A stretch of 7,397 nt of DNA from an uncultured Verrucomicrobiota bacterium (GCA_946482165.1 CAMLQS010000255.1:1-7397), one strand, 5' to 3'. Positions 1-6,605 are shown, counted from the first letter of the stretch. Program-made: numbers and translations. The notes: generated from the letters alone by a model not told the origin.

Positions 1-479
1 CGGCAGTAGAAGGTGCGCGAGACTTGGACTCCGCCGAACGAGCGGTTCGCGAGCATGCCGCCGTACTCACGCGCGAAGGGCACGCCCTGCGCCACGGCCT
101 GGTCGATGATGTTCACCGAGAGCTCGGCGAGGCGGTGCACGTTCGACTCGCGCGCGCGGAAGTCGCCGCCCTTCACGGTGTCGTAGAAGAGCCGGTAGAT
201 GCTGTCGCCGTCGTTCTGGTAGTTCTTGGCGGCGTTGATGCCGCCCTGCGCGGCGATGGAGTGGGCGCGGCGGGGCGAGTCGTGAAAGACGATGCAGGTG
301 ACTTGGTAGCCGAGGTCGGCGAGCGAGGCGGCGGCGGAGGCGCCGGCGAGGCCCGCGCCGACCACGACGACGTGGTATTTGCGCTTGTTGGCGGGGTTGA
401 CGAGTTTGATCTCGGTCTTGTGCTTGCGCCACTTGTCGGCGAGCGGGCCGGAAGGAATCTTGGAATCGAGGGTGGCCAT
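1..479 (-). CDS. sdhA: Succinate dehydrogenase/fumarate reductase flavoprotein subunit, N-terminal part (cut by window edge)
   Basis: Catalytic flavoprotein of respiratory complex II, which oxidises succinate to fumarate (or the reverse) on covalently bound FAD at the membrane surface. Only the first 159 residues are present; the frame stays open to the window edge. An N-terminal extension with basic residues precedes the FAD-binding dinucleotide fold: four valines, then GAGLAG at residues 41-46. [12 protein letters not shown] at 73-84 supplies His73, the expected site of covalent FAD attachment (compare His45 of E. coli SdhA). The run [17 protein letters not shown] (112-128) is typical of the non-proteobacterial SdhA seen in Bacteroidetes and relatives. 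The ATG at 479 is chosen because it gives the family's usual N-terminus. No Shine-Dalgarno motif precedes it. It lies 46 bases downstream of sdhC and should share its transcript; sdhB is expected beyond the left edge. Succinate dehydrogenase and fumarate reductase cannot be told apart from this part. Confidence 0.95.
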   Translation of the reverse strand, partial: MATLDSKIPSGPLADKWRKHKTEIKLVNPANKRKYHVVVVGAGLAGASAAASLADLGYQVTCIVFHDSPRRAHSIAAQGGINAAKNYQNDGDSIYRLFYDTVKGGDFRARESNVHRLAELSVNIIDQAVAQGVPFAREYGGMLANRSFGGVQVSRTFYC

Positions 480-486
480 GACTTTA

Positions 487-509
487 AAGTTTAAGTCGGA
501 AGTTTAAGT
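487..509. repeat. Direct repeat in the sdhC-sdhA intercistronic gap
   Basis: The 10-mer aagtttaagt occurs at 487-496 and again at 500-509, separated by cgg, so the unit repeats with a 13-base period. Next to it, 481-490 (actttaaagt) is a perfect 10-base palindrome. The stretch is much more AT-rich than the genes on either side and lies directly in front of the sdhA start codon. Its function is unknown; it could affect mRNA processing or sdhA translation, which is inference. Confidence 0.6.
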
Positions 510-525
510 TGAAGGGGTGGCCAAA

Positions 526-1332
526 TCAGTGCGTGGCGGGGGCGGCGGGAGCGGCGGAGTAACCGAGATGCTGGGCGGCGTAGGTGCCGGCGGCGGGCTT
601 GGCGATCTTGGCGAGGATGGCTCCGGGGATGGCGAGGTTGCCGAGGAAGTAGGCCAGCGCGAGGAGGCCGACCGCCTTGCGGAGGCAGCAGGACCACTTG
701 TTGCTGCGGAGGCCGAGGGTCTGGAAGAGGGAGTCGGCGCCGTGCCAGAGATGCACCGCGAGCAGACCGGTCGCGAGGATGTAGAAGAGGGAGACGACGG
801 GCTTGGAGAAGCCGATGAAGATCATCGAATACACGTCATGGACCGACGCCCCCTTCGAGGCGAGGGGGACGCCGAACTCGCGGACGTCGTGGCTCAGGGT
901 GACGCCGTCGATCGTGCCCTTGTAGTATTCGGTGCCGGCGAGGCCGACGGTGAAGTGCAAGATGTGGTAGACGATGAACGCCAGAACAACGAGGCCGGTG
1001 ATACGCATCGTGCGGGAGGCGATCGTGGCCTCGAGCCACTTGTGGACGCCGTAGTCCTGCGGGCCGCGGGCGGCCTTGCTCTCAAGGGTGAGAGCGATGG
1101 CGGCCCAGACGTGGATGCCGGCGGCGGCGAGGAGGACGAGGCGGACGAGCCAGAGGGCCGGGCCGAGACCTTGGAGGAAGTGCGCGTAACCGTTGATCTG
1201 ATCGGGATGCCCGAAGATCTGGAGATTGCCGAGCAGGTGACCGAAGGCGAATCCGGTCAAAATGAGGCCGGTAACGGCCATCAGGAATTTTCGTCCGATG
1301 GAGGAACGGAACAGGTTGGCGAGGAGGCTCAT
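526..1332 (-). CDS. sdhC: Succinate dehydrogenase/fumarate reductase di-heme cytochrome b subunit (b558 family)
   Basis: Membrane anchor of complex II, passing electrons between SdhB and quinone through two b hemes. The 268-residue protein shows five hydrophobic helices at about 15-35, 58-82, 108-128, 172-196 and 216-238, the layout of B. subtilis SdhC and Wolinella FrdC. Histidines suited as axial heme ligands are His32 (GHLLGN), His74 (AGIH), His123 or His126 (YHILHF) and His194 (VHLWHG), one in each of the first four helices. DVYSMIFIGF at about 166-175, entering helix 4, is typical of this family. The C-terminus is an Ala/Pro-rich tail. The frame stays open upstream to 1551, but the ATG at 1332 gives the usual MSLLANLFRSSIGRKF start and the extra residues look like non-coding translation. 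No Shine-Dalgarno is seen. It is first in the operon, before sdhA. One large subunit of this type normally replaces separate SdhC and SdhD proteins. Confidence 0.95.
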   Translation of the reverse strand: MSLLANLFRSSIGRKFLMAVTGLILTGFAFGHLLGNLQIFGHPDQINGYAHFLQGLGPALWLVRLVLLAAAGIHVWAAIALTLESKAARGPQDYGVHKWLEATIASRTMRITGLVVLAFIVYHILHFTVGLAGTEYYKGTIDGVTLSHDVREFGVPLASKGASVHDVYSMIFIGFSKPVVSLFYILATGLLAVHLWHGADSLFQTLGLRSNKWSCCLRKAVGLLALAYFLGNLAIPGAILAKIAKPAAGTYAAQHLGYSAAPAAPATH

Positions 1333-1375
1333 CGCGGTGGTCAGGGAACAGGTGTCGAAGTCAGGGATTACGCGC

Positions 1376-1405
1376 AAAATACGCGTGGTCGGGGCTGAGT
1401 CGTAA
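1376..1405 (-). promoter_or_regulatory. Possible sdhC promoter
   Basis: Read on the minus strand, TTACGA (1400-1405) and TATTTT (1376-1381) are separated by 18 bases and resemble a sigma70-type -35/-10 pair (3/6 and 4/6 matches to consensus). They would start transcription about 37 bases before the sdhC ATG. The same 265-base spacer (1333-1597) holds a direct repeat tcaggga (1341-1347 and 1361-1367) just downstream, and no gene. The assignment is weak; position and being among the few AT-rich patches in the spacer are the main support. Confidence 0.3.
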
Positions 1406-1594
1406 CGCGCCAACCCAGACCTTGTAAAGGGCGGGCCTTGGCCATGCGCACGCCTTACAGCGCTTATTAGGCGTCCTGCGCGAGGTCCGCAGCGGGGCAA
1501 ATGACCTCCCGCGCGAGCGGGCAAAGCCAACAAACGGTTAGCCGGACGCACAGGGAACCTGCGCGGGACCGGAGCAAAGATGGTCCAACCTCAG

Positions 1595-1618
1595 CGCCTA
1601 AGGCTTCGCCTGAGGCTT
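1595..1618 (-). repeat. 12-base tandem repeat creating the stop codon of the ligase gene
   Basis: On the minus strand AAGCCTCAGGCG (1618-1607) is followed at once by AAGCCTTAGGCG (1606-1595). The copies differ by one C/T change. In frame, the first reads K-P-Q-A; the second reads K-P-stop, because CAG has become TAG. The simplest reading is a tandem duplication followed by a transition that set the current stop, or the reverse, with an older stop lying further downstream. Confidence 0.8.
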
Positions 1619-2857
1619 CAAGAGGGCGAATTTCCCCGAAGCCGCCGGGGCGATGAGTCTTTTCCGGAAAGCGGAAACCCGGGCTCCGTCGCCAAGCACT
1701 GCGGCGATGGCACCCTCGAGGCCGGCCGGGGCGGATTCCTCCGCGACGTAGTCGAAATTCCAGCGCGTGTCTCCGGCCTGCGAAAGGCTGTAGTGCCAGC
1801 AGTGGAAATCGGCCGGGATTGCGGCGTCGATCTCGGTGGGCGAGACGATGGAGCCGTCGCCGCGGAAATGGAGCCCGCCTTCGCGCCCAAGCACCCGATA
1901 GCCGGTCGGCAGGCGGCGCACGACATCGCCGGTGTGATAGCGCAGCAACGGCATCGCCTCGCGGTCGCGCGTGGTCACGTAGAGCTGGAAAACATCGGCC
2001 AGCCCGCGGTAGGGCGCGAGTTCGACGAACGCGTTGCCGTCGATGACTCGGGAATCGTCCTTGAACGCCTCGCCGACGAAAATGTAGCCGGCCTCGGTCG
2101 AGCCATAGAGATCGACCTGCGGCGCCGGAAACACCTCGGCGATGCGCCTCGAGTGGACGAGGCTGGCCTTGCCGTAGGTGAGGATGACCGCGCGTATCGA
2201 CGGAACCGATACCTTGCGACGCTGCGCCGCCCGGGCGAGCAGCGAGAGGTAGATGGGCTCTCCCTCGAGCACCTCGGGCCGCACGGCCTGGAGCTCGGTG
2301 ACGATGCGGTCCCACTCCGTCTCGGGAAACACGAAGGGATCGCTCGTCAGGTTGAGGTAGACCGTGCCGTCGAAGTAGCGGTGCGGAAACGGATGATCCT
2401 CGTAGGGGCAGAGATTCGAGGAGCAGCCGACCGGCGCGAGAATGCACTTGCGGTAGGGCCGGTCGGCGTAAGGGGCGAGAACGGGATGCGCATGATACGC
2501 GCGCGCCAGCTGGGCGTTCCACCAGCCGTCCTCCATGATGACGGTCATGGGCCCCTGCGTCGTGCCGGAGGTGGACTCGTATTCGTAACGCTTTTCGTCG
2601 AGGCCCTTTTGGATGACGCGGTAATCGTCGAAAAACGCCTCATGACCGGCGCTCACGATTTCCTTTTTGGAAAGCGCCGGGATCTCCCGGTAACAGGCCC
2701 AGTGCAGCGGCTCGTGATGAAGGGGGAATCGCTTCGCGTAGAAAGGACTGCGCCCATAGATGCGGCGGATCTCGGCTTCCAGCGGCGCAGGAACACGCGT
2801 CGGCGCTTCGCTGGCGAGCAGGTCGGGGGAATTGGCGAAAGCGGGCGCGGCGGACAT
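1598..2857 (-). CDS. Adenylate-forming acyl-CoA ligase-like protein (PaaK/CapK type, substrate unknown)
   Basis: A 419-residue member of the adenylate-forming superfamily, which activates a carboxylic acid with ATP as acyl-AMP, usually to load it on CoA or another acceptor. Core motifs appear in order: phosphate-binding STSGTTQGP at 95-103, YGSTEAG at 251-257, ribose-binding RYHTGD at 306-311, GREGG...DG at about 324-335 and an SGKF tail with Lys409, the likely adenylation lysine. The size and the TSGTT/YGSTE spellings resemble phenylacetate-CoA ligase and CapK-like proteins rather than long-chain acyl-CoA synthetases. Unusual is Cys145, Cys150, His155 and His159 (C-x4-C-x4-H-x3-H), which could bind metal. 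The substrate cannot be told: no phenylacetate genes or carrier protein lie nearby. A TTG at 2866 would add three residues; the ATG at 2857 is preferred. It follows the Nudix gene by 83 bases and may be co-transcribed. No clear terminator follows. Confidence 0.8.
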   Translation of the reverse strand: MSAAPAFANSPDLLASEAPTRVPAPLEAEIRRIYGRSPFYAKRFPLHHEPLHWACYREIPALSKKEIVSAGHEAFFDDYRVIQKGLDEKRYEYESTSGTTQGPMTVIMEDGWWNAQLARAYHAHPVLAPYADRPYRKCILAPVGCSSNLCPYEDHPFPHRYFDGTVYLNLTSDPFVFPETEWDRIVTELQAVRPEVLEGEPIYLSLLARAAQRRKVSVPSIRAVILTYGKASLVHSRRIAEVFPAPQVDLYGSTEAGYIFVGEAFKDDSRVIDGNAFVELAPYRGLADVFQLYVTTRDREAMPLLRYHTGDVVRRLPTGYRVLGREGGLHFRGDGSIVSPTEIDAAIPADFHCWHYSLSQAGDTRWNFDYVAEESAPAGLEGAIAAVLGDGARVSAFRKRLIAPAASGKFALLKPQAKP

Positions 2858-2940
2858 CGAGGTCAATGCGCAAAAAACGATGCCCGCCCCGCCAAGTCAA
2901 ACCGAGGGAACGATTCGCCGCGATCTGAGGAAATCCCCGG

Positions 2941-3564
2941 TCAAGTCCGCCGCTCTCGGCTTGCCCGCCAAAGCGGCTCGAAAAACAGGAGCGCATCGAG
3001 CACCAGGCTGTGCGTGATACCGCCGGAACGGGCTCGGGCATACACTTCCTCGACGGGCACTGCGGCGATTTCCATCTCCTCGTCGGAGTCCCAAGCCGGC
3101 GCGGAGACGAGCCGGCAATCCTCCACGAGCACGAGGTGGCAGCGATTGCCCATGAAGGCCGGATTCGGATGCACGCTCGCGAGCAGGCGCGCGCGCTTTC
3201 CTTCGTATCCCGTCTCCTCGAGCAACTCGCGGACGCCCGCGACGACCGGATCTTCTCCGCGCTCGATCACTCCGCCGGGAATCTCCCAGGAGAAAGCGTC
3301 GATGCCGTAACGGAATTGGTTCACAAGCACGAGCCGATCATCGGTCGTATGCGCCACGACGTTCACCCAGTCGGGCGCATCAACGACCACAAAGTCGCGT
3401 CGCACCTCGCGCCGAGGGTGATGAAAAGGCACGCTGTTCAAATCGAGGATTCGCGTGCGCTGAAGGAGCCTCGGCTCGCCGCGGCGCCAGCGGGCGGGAG
3501 CAGGAGCGGCCGGCGAACCGGGAGGTGGATTCGACGCGGAAGAAGGGGACGGATCGGCGGACAT
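2941..3564 (-). CDS. Nudix hydrolase, ADP-ribose pyrophosphatase-like
   Basis: Hydrolyses a nucleoside diphosphate linked to another group, most likely ADP-ribose or a nucleotide sugar. In the 207-residue protein the complete Nudix box runs from Gly98 to Tyr120: G-x5-E104-x7-R112-E113-L-L-E116-E117-T-G-Y, with the metal-binding glutamates in place. A proline about 15-16 residues after the box (Pro135) fits the rule for ADP-ribose pyrophosphatases. WEIPGG just before the box is also typical of that group. The first 25 residues are a Pro/Ser/Ala-rich tail, probably disordered. The ATG at 3564 is chosen: an upstream TTG (3591) would place an intrinsic terminator inside the coding region. The start is only five bases after the terminator's U-tract and has no Shine-Dalgarno. 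It lies upstream of the ligase on the same strand. Substrate is inferred from sequence pattern only. Confidence 0.9.
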   Translation of the reverse strand: MSADPSPSSASNPPPGSPAAPAPARWRRGEPRLLQRTRILDLNSVPFHHPRREVRRDFVVVDAPDWVNVVAHTTDDRLVLVNQFRYGIDAFSWEIPGGVIERGEDPVVAGVRELLEETGYEGKRARLLASVHPNPAFMGNRCHLVLVEDCRLVSAPAWDSDEEMEIAAVPVEEVYARARSGGITHSLVLDALLFFEPLWRASRERRT

Positions 3565-3569
3565 AGGCG

Positions 3570-3602
3570 AAAAAAAGCCCCCCGCCGGCAAAGGCGGGAG
3601 GC
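3570..3602 (-). terminator. Intrinsic terminator after the LysM gene
   Basis: On the minus strand a 10-base-pair stem (3602-3593 with 3586-3577, one G-U pair) closes a 6-base loop and is followed by seven U residues (3576-3570). It lies about 36 bases after the LysM stop codon. It is one of the clearest signals in the window. The Nudix start codon follows five bases beyond the U-tract. Confidence 0.9.
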
Positions 3603-3638
3603 GAAATGGATCAAATCACGCGAGACGATTCGCTCGGC

Positions 3639-4178
3639 TTACTTCTTGGCGGGGAGCTTGATCTTCTGACCGACCTTGAGGGCCTTCCAGTTGACGCTCG
3701 GGTTGACGGCCTGGAGGTCTCCGATGGAGACGCCGTTGGCGGCCGCGATCTTCATACCGGTGTCGCCGCTCTTCACGACGTATTCGTCAGGGCCGGCGGT
3801 GACCGGACCGGCCGGGGCCTTGGTGGAACCGGTCTTCACGGGGGCGGCCTTGGCGGCCTCCTGAAGCTTGGCGATTTCCCCGTTGATCTTGCCCATCTCG
3901 CCGGCGACGGCGGTGAAGGCATCTTGGGTGGAGCGCCGGAGGGTTTCAAAGGAGCTGCCCACCTGCTGGGCGGCGGAATTCGCGGAATTCGCGGCGGCAT
4001 CCGCGGCGTCGATCCGCGCGATTTGCTCGGTCAACTTTGCTTCAGCCGCAGCGGCCGCCTTGTTCGCCTTGGAAGCGTTGGCCAGGGCGATGCCCCCGAG
4101 GAGCAGACCTACAAGGCCGGCGATAAGACCCGCGATAGGCAGGTAGCTGGGGGAAGACTCACGCGAAATCGGATCCAT
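3639..4178 (-). CDS. Membrane-anchored coiled-coil protein with C-terminal LysM domain
   Basis: A 179-residue envelope protein. Residues 13-33 form one hydrophobic segment rich in Gly/Leu, probably an uncleaved anchor. Residues 36-112 are Ala-rich and helical (AEAKLTEQIARIDAAD and on), likely a coiled coil reminiscent of Lpp-like proteins. A Pro/Thr/Gly linker covers 113-131. Residues 133-175 form a LysM domain: YVVKSGDT at 133-140, then I-A-A-A-N-G-V, L-Q-A-V-N-P at 155-160 and L-K-V-G-Q-K-I at 167-173. LysM domains bind N-acetylglucosamine-containing glycans, so a role in tethering the membrane to peptidoglycan is likely, but inferred. The ATG at 4178 starts the natural N-terminus; no Shine-Dalgarno is seen. 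The gene follows tRNA-Pro on the same strand with no terminator between them and ends before a strong intrinsic terminator. No catalytic domain is present. Confidence 0.9.
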   Translation of the reverse strand: MDPISRESSPSYLPIAGLIAGLVGLLLGGIALANASKANKAAAAAEAKLTEQIARIDAADAAANSANSAAQQVGSSFETLRRSTQDAFTAVAGEMGKINGEIAKLQEAAKAAPVKTGSTKAPAGPVTAGPDEYVVKSGDTGMKIAAANGVSIGDLQAVNPSVNWKALKVGQKIKLPAKK

Positions 4179-4288
4179 TTTTGTAAAGTTTCGCTTTCGT
4201 GGCTACGGGGTCACCTGTGGCGATTCAAGCAGAGATTACCCTCATCTCGCGAATAGCGAATGAAACTCCGCAGGGCTCACACGGCGAA

Positions 4289-4365
4289 TGGTCGGGGCGA
4301 TAGGATTCGAACCTACGACCTCCTGGTCCCAAACCAGGCGCTCTACCAGGCTAAGCTACACCCCG
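4289..4365 (-). tRNA. tRNA-Pro (anticodon UGG)
   Basis: Read on the minus strand, a complete 77-base tRNA including an encoded CCA (4291-4289) and discriminator A (4292). The acceptor stem pairs CGGGGTG with CGCCCCG (one T-G wobble). The anticodon arm pairs CCTGG with CCAGG around the loop TTTGGGA, giving anticodon TGG, which decodes proline CCN codons. The T-arm contains GGTTCGAATCC. It lies 110 bases upstream of the LysM gene on the same strand. No terminator hairpin is apparent after it, so read-through into LysM is possible. Confidence 0.97.
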
Positions 4366-4385
4366 AAACACTCGTGCGAGCGGAG

Positions 4386-4415
4386 CACAGAGGCGGCGAG
4401 TCTGAGGCGAGTCAA
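4386..4415 (-). promoter_or_regulatory. Possible tRNA-Pro promoter
   Basis: TTGACT on the minus strand (4410-4415) is a good -35 match. At 17-18 bases spacing the -10 position reads CTCTGT or TCTGTG, a poor match. Transcription would begin roughly 15 bases before the tRNA, a usual distance. The remainder of 4366-4469 holds no gene or other motif that I can support. Confidence 0.3.
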
Positions 4416-4469
4416 CGTCTGTTCCGCTTCCCACCCGCCTAAATCGCATCCGTCCGGTTTCCTTTGTCC

Positions 4470-4505
4470 AAAACGAAGCCCGCCGTTTGGGGCCGCGGCG
4501 GGCTC
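4470..4505 (-). terminator. Intrinsic terminator after the YfgM-like gene
   Basis: On the minus strand AGCCCGCCG (4504-4496) pairs with CGGCGGGCT (4485-4477), a 9-base-pair GC-rich stem extendable by one G-U pair, with a 10-base loop. It is followed by TCGTTTT (4476-4470), an interrupted U-tract. It lies about 47 bases after the stop codon of the YfgM-like gene and before the tRNA, separating the two units. Confidence 0.75.
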
Positions 4506-4551
4506 GTCGGGTGTCCCCCAGAACCAGTGGGAGAAAGGGAAATGCGCGACG

Positions 4552-5322
4552 TTACTTCGTGCCAGGAAACGATACGGAGGGAGCGGCCTCGCCGGAGACC
4601 GGTGCCGAGGCGGCCGGGCCGACCGCAGGCGTCGCGGCAGGCGCAGGCTCGGCGGGCAGACTCGACTGAAGCTGCATCGCACGCTGCGCCCAGAGGCCAG
4701 TGGCGTCGGCAGTCAGAACAAGCTCGATCATCTTCTTCGCTTCCGCGGGCTGACCGGCGTCACGAGCCTGAAGGGCGAGATGAAACGCGGCCTCTGCGCG
4801 AAGGGTGCGGGTGAAAACCACATCTTTGGCCAAGGCCTCCAAGGCGGCCTTGCCGCCGGCGGCGTCACCCGCCTGGAGTTTGCTGATGGCGGCGCCGAGG
4901 CGTGCACGATCCCCAAGCACTTGGCCGGAAAGGGCTTTCGCAGCGGCATCATAATCGGCCTGAGCGGCCGCGAAGTTACCAGCGGCATAAGCCTCGTCGG
5001 CGATGCGAAGCTGAGCCACGCCCGCCAACTCCGCCTCGGGATGAGCTTGGGCAAAAGCCTTAAGCCCAGCTGAATCCTTCGCGGCGGCGTATTCGGCGGC
5101 GATGGCACGTTCGCGGCTCTCGGCATACGCCCCAAACGCCCAACGAGCGACGATGGCGAGGGCGGCAACCACGACGACCGTGATAACCGCGCGTCCGTTC
5201 TTCTCCCAGAACATCAGCAACTTGTCCTCGAAGGTAGGCGCGAGATAGTTCTCGTCGATCGTCACCAAGTTACGATCATCGCCGGAGGTGGAGGAAGACT
5301 TCTGGTCAGCGGAGGCGGCCAT
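4552..5322 (-). CDS. YfgM-like tetratricopeptide-repeat membrane protein
   Basis: A 256-residue protein with one transmembrane helix at about 45-64 (VITVVVVAALAIVARW) after a polar N-terminus, then an Ala-rich helical region at about 70-215 laid out like tetratricopeptide repeats (for example LRIADEAYAAGNFAAAQADY at 105-124 and AEAAFHLALQARDAGQPAEA at 176-195). The tail is Ala/Pro-rich. This matches the YfgM/TPR-like family (Pfam TPR_21), whose E. coli member is an inner-membrane protein acting with PpiD near the SecYEG translocon. The same role here is inference. E. coli yfgM lies by bamB and der; that context is absent. The ATG at 5322 is preferred over an in-frame GTG at 5364 because the added residues are not family-like; neither has a Shine-Dalgarno. 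A 126-base gap separates it from purU; a terminator follows. Confidence 0.8.
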   Translation of the reverse strand: MAASADQKSSSTSGDDRNLVTIDENYLAPTFEDKLLMFWEKNGRAVITVVVVAALAIVARWAFGAYAESRERAIAAEYAAAKDSAGLKAFAQAHPEAELAGVAQLRIADEAYAAGNFAAAQADYDAAAKALSGQVLGDRARLGAAISKLQAGDAAGGKAALEALAKDVVFTRTLRAEAAFHLALQARDAGQPAEAKKMIELVLTADATGLWAQRAMQLQSSLPAEPAPAATPAVGPAASAPVSGEAAPSVSFPGTK

Positions 5323-5382
5323 GCGAAATAGGGTAGGGGCCGAGAACAAAACAGCCGCCGCCACGGCCGTAAAGCCGCGATT

Positions 5383-5410
5383 TATTTAATATTAAACAAC
5401 AGCCAAACAA
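5383..5410 (-). promoter_or_regulatory. Possible promoter of the YfgM-like gene, with AT-rich palindrome
   Basis: On the minus strand TTGTTT (5405-5410) and TAAATA (5383-5388) are spaced by 16 bases and look like -35/-10 elements. Transcription would begin near 5376, about 54 bases before the chosen ATG. Positions 5385-5396 form a perfect 12-base palindrome (tttaatattaaa) overlapping the -10 element, a possible operator. This is among the most AT-rich stretches in the window. If active, it makes the gene independent of purU, for which I see no intrinsic terminator. Confidence 0.4.
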
Positions 5411-5448
5411 CAACTAGCGCATGCGAAGGGCATTCCCCCACGCCAAAC

Positions 5449-6312
5449 TCAGTCAAAGACGACCGTGCGCTTCCCGTAGACCAGAACGCGGCGCTCCAAA
5501 TGAGCGCGCACCGCCTGGGCAAGAACGAGCCGCTCCAGATCACGACCAAGACGGATCAAATCCGCGACATCCTGACGATGCGTCACGCGCGCGACGTCCT
5601 GCTGAATGATCGGGCCGTCATCCAAAACAGCGGTGGCGTAGTGCGCGGTGGCCCCGATCAGTTTTACGCCGCGCTCATACGCCTGATGGTAAGGACGGCC
5701 TCCCGCGAAGGCGGGGAGGAACGAGTGGTGGATATTGATGACCGGCGGGCCGCGGTCCAAAAACTCCGCAGACAGCACCTGCATGTAGCGCGCCATCACG
5801 ACGAGGTCGGTCTTCAGCTCCGCCAAAAGCGCCAGTTGCTTCGCCTCGGACTCCGCTTTGGTCGCCGCGCCCACCGGGATGTGATAATAAGGCAAACCGT
5901 AGCCGCCGCTCACCTCGGCGAGATCCGGATGATTCGAGACCACCGCCACAAAGTCCGCCGCGTAGTCGCCGCTTTTCCAACGCAGGATCAAGTCGTGAAA
6001 GCAGTGGTCGAACTTCGATACAAACAACACCACGCGCGGCCGCCGATCGCTGCGCGAAACTTGCGGATTCATGCCGAGGCCCCGCGCGAATTGCTCGAAT
6101 TCGGAAACCACCGCTCCCGCATCGGCGCCAGCCGGGGGCACCCACTCCACACGCTGAAAGAACACGCCCGCCTCCATGTCGCGATGTTGGTCCGCATGCA
6201 GGATGTTGCCTCCGCGTTCGAAGATCCAACCCGACACGCGCGCGACCAAACCCGGTTGGTCGGGGCCGTGCAACAAAGCGACAAGAGTGGTGGAAGCAGG
6301 CGAGGCGGACAT
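5449..6312 (-). CDS. purU: Formyltetrahydrofolate deformylase
   Basis: Hydrolyses 10-formyltetrahydrofolate to formate and tetrahydrofolate in the cytoplasm, balancing one-carbon pools and, in E. coli, supplying formate to PurT. The 287-residue length matches the family (about 280). Residues 8-85 form an ACT domain (LLHGPDQPGLVARVSGWIFE, His15 and Asp18), which in E. coli senses glycine and methionine. Residues 92-285 form the formyltransferase fold with NIHHSFLPAF at 193-202 and DDGPIIQQDV at 231-240; Asn193, His195 and Asp231 match the catalytic triad of PurN-type enzymes. HHSFLPAFAGGRPYHQA is characteristic of PurU rather than PurN. The ATG at 6312 is chosen because it begins the ACT domain directly; the frame is open to 6483 but that extension is Arg/Gly-rich and unlike the family. 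No Shine-Dalgarno precedes it. The plus-strand repeat-protein gene is divergent from it. Confidence 0.95.
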   Translation of the reverse strand: MSASPASTTLVALLHGPDQPGLVARVSGWIFERGGNILHADQHRDMEAGVFFQRVEWVPPAGADAGAVVSEFEQFARGLGMNPQVSRSDRRPRVVLFVSKFDHCFHDLILRWKSGDYAADFVAVVSNHPDLAEVSGGYGLPYYHIPVGAATKAESEAKQLALLAELKTDLVVMARYMQVLSAEFLDRGPPVINIHHSFLPAFAGGRPYHQAYERGVKLIGATAHYATAVLDDGPIIQQDVARVTHRQDVADLIRLGRDLERLVLAQAVRAHLERRVLVYGKRTVVFD

Positions 6313-6522
6313 GGAGAAAACATCAGCATGCGGAAGCTCGCCGCCGGGACGCAAGTCGCACCGAGACGGCGGCCCGACAAGTCGTTCCCCTTTCCGCCCG
6401 CGCCCCATCCCCCGGCTCGCGCGGCCCCCGCCCATCATCCGCGGGACCCGCGCACGGAAGGACGCGAATCCACGGACGCCCATTCGTATCCGATATAGAA
6501 CTACAACTCTCGGCGACCGCTC

Positions 6523-6536
6523 CGGGGCGCGCCCCG
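6523..6536. repeat. Perfect 14-base GC palindrome
   Basis: cggggcgcgccccg is its own reverse complement. It lies between the AT-rich patches of the divergent spacer. It could be a binding site for a dimeric regulator or a chance GC palindrome. Confidence 0.5.
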
Positions 6537-6605
6537 CGTCATTCGCCTGCGATCAGACAGAACCCACGAAACGCCCCTTCCATAAATATCCCGGCTCCGA
6601 CCCAA

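Noticed and set aside
517..1398. A 293-codon open frame on the plus strand
   Set aside because: It is antisense to sdhC, whose five helices and heme histidines are clear. The translation is a Gly/Glu/Asp-rich low-complexity product.
1508..1521. Hairpin cccgc-gcga-gcggg as terminator of the ligase gene
   Set aside because: The stem is only five base pairs, no U-tract follows on the minus strand, and it is about 75 bases past the stop codon.
1333..1551. N-terminal extension of sdhC by 73 codons
   Set aside because: Cytochrome b subunits of this family begin just before the first helix, as with the ATG at 1332. The extension has no helix or signal peptide and would use up the promoter region.
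1467..2522. A 351-codon minus-strand open frame overlapping the ligase
   Set aside because: It is another frame of the same strand, Arg-rich and without motifs, while the ligase frame has all adenylation motifs.
1580..3310. A very long open frame (576 codons) on the plus strand
   Set aside because: It is antisense to the ligase and Nudix genes, both of which have complete family motifs. Long antisense frames are expected in GC-rich DNA, and its translation has no recognisable domain.
6313..6483. N-terminal extension of purU by 57 codons
   Set aside because: The added part is Arg/Gly-rich and unlike the family; the ATG at 6312 gives the normal PurU length and start of the ACT domain.
5500..6498. 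A 332-codon open frame on the plus strand
   Set aside because: It is antisense to purU, which is recognised along its whole length.
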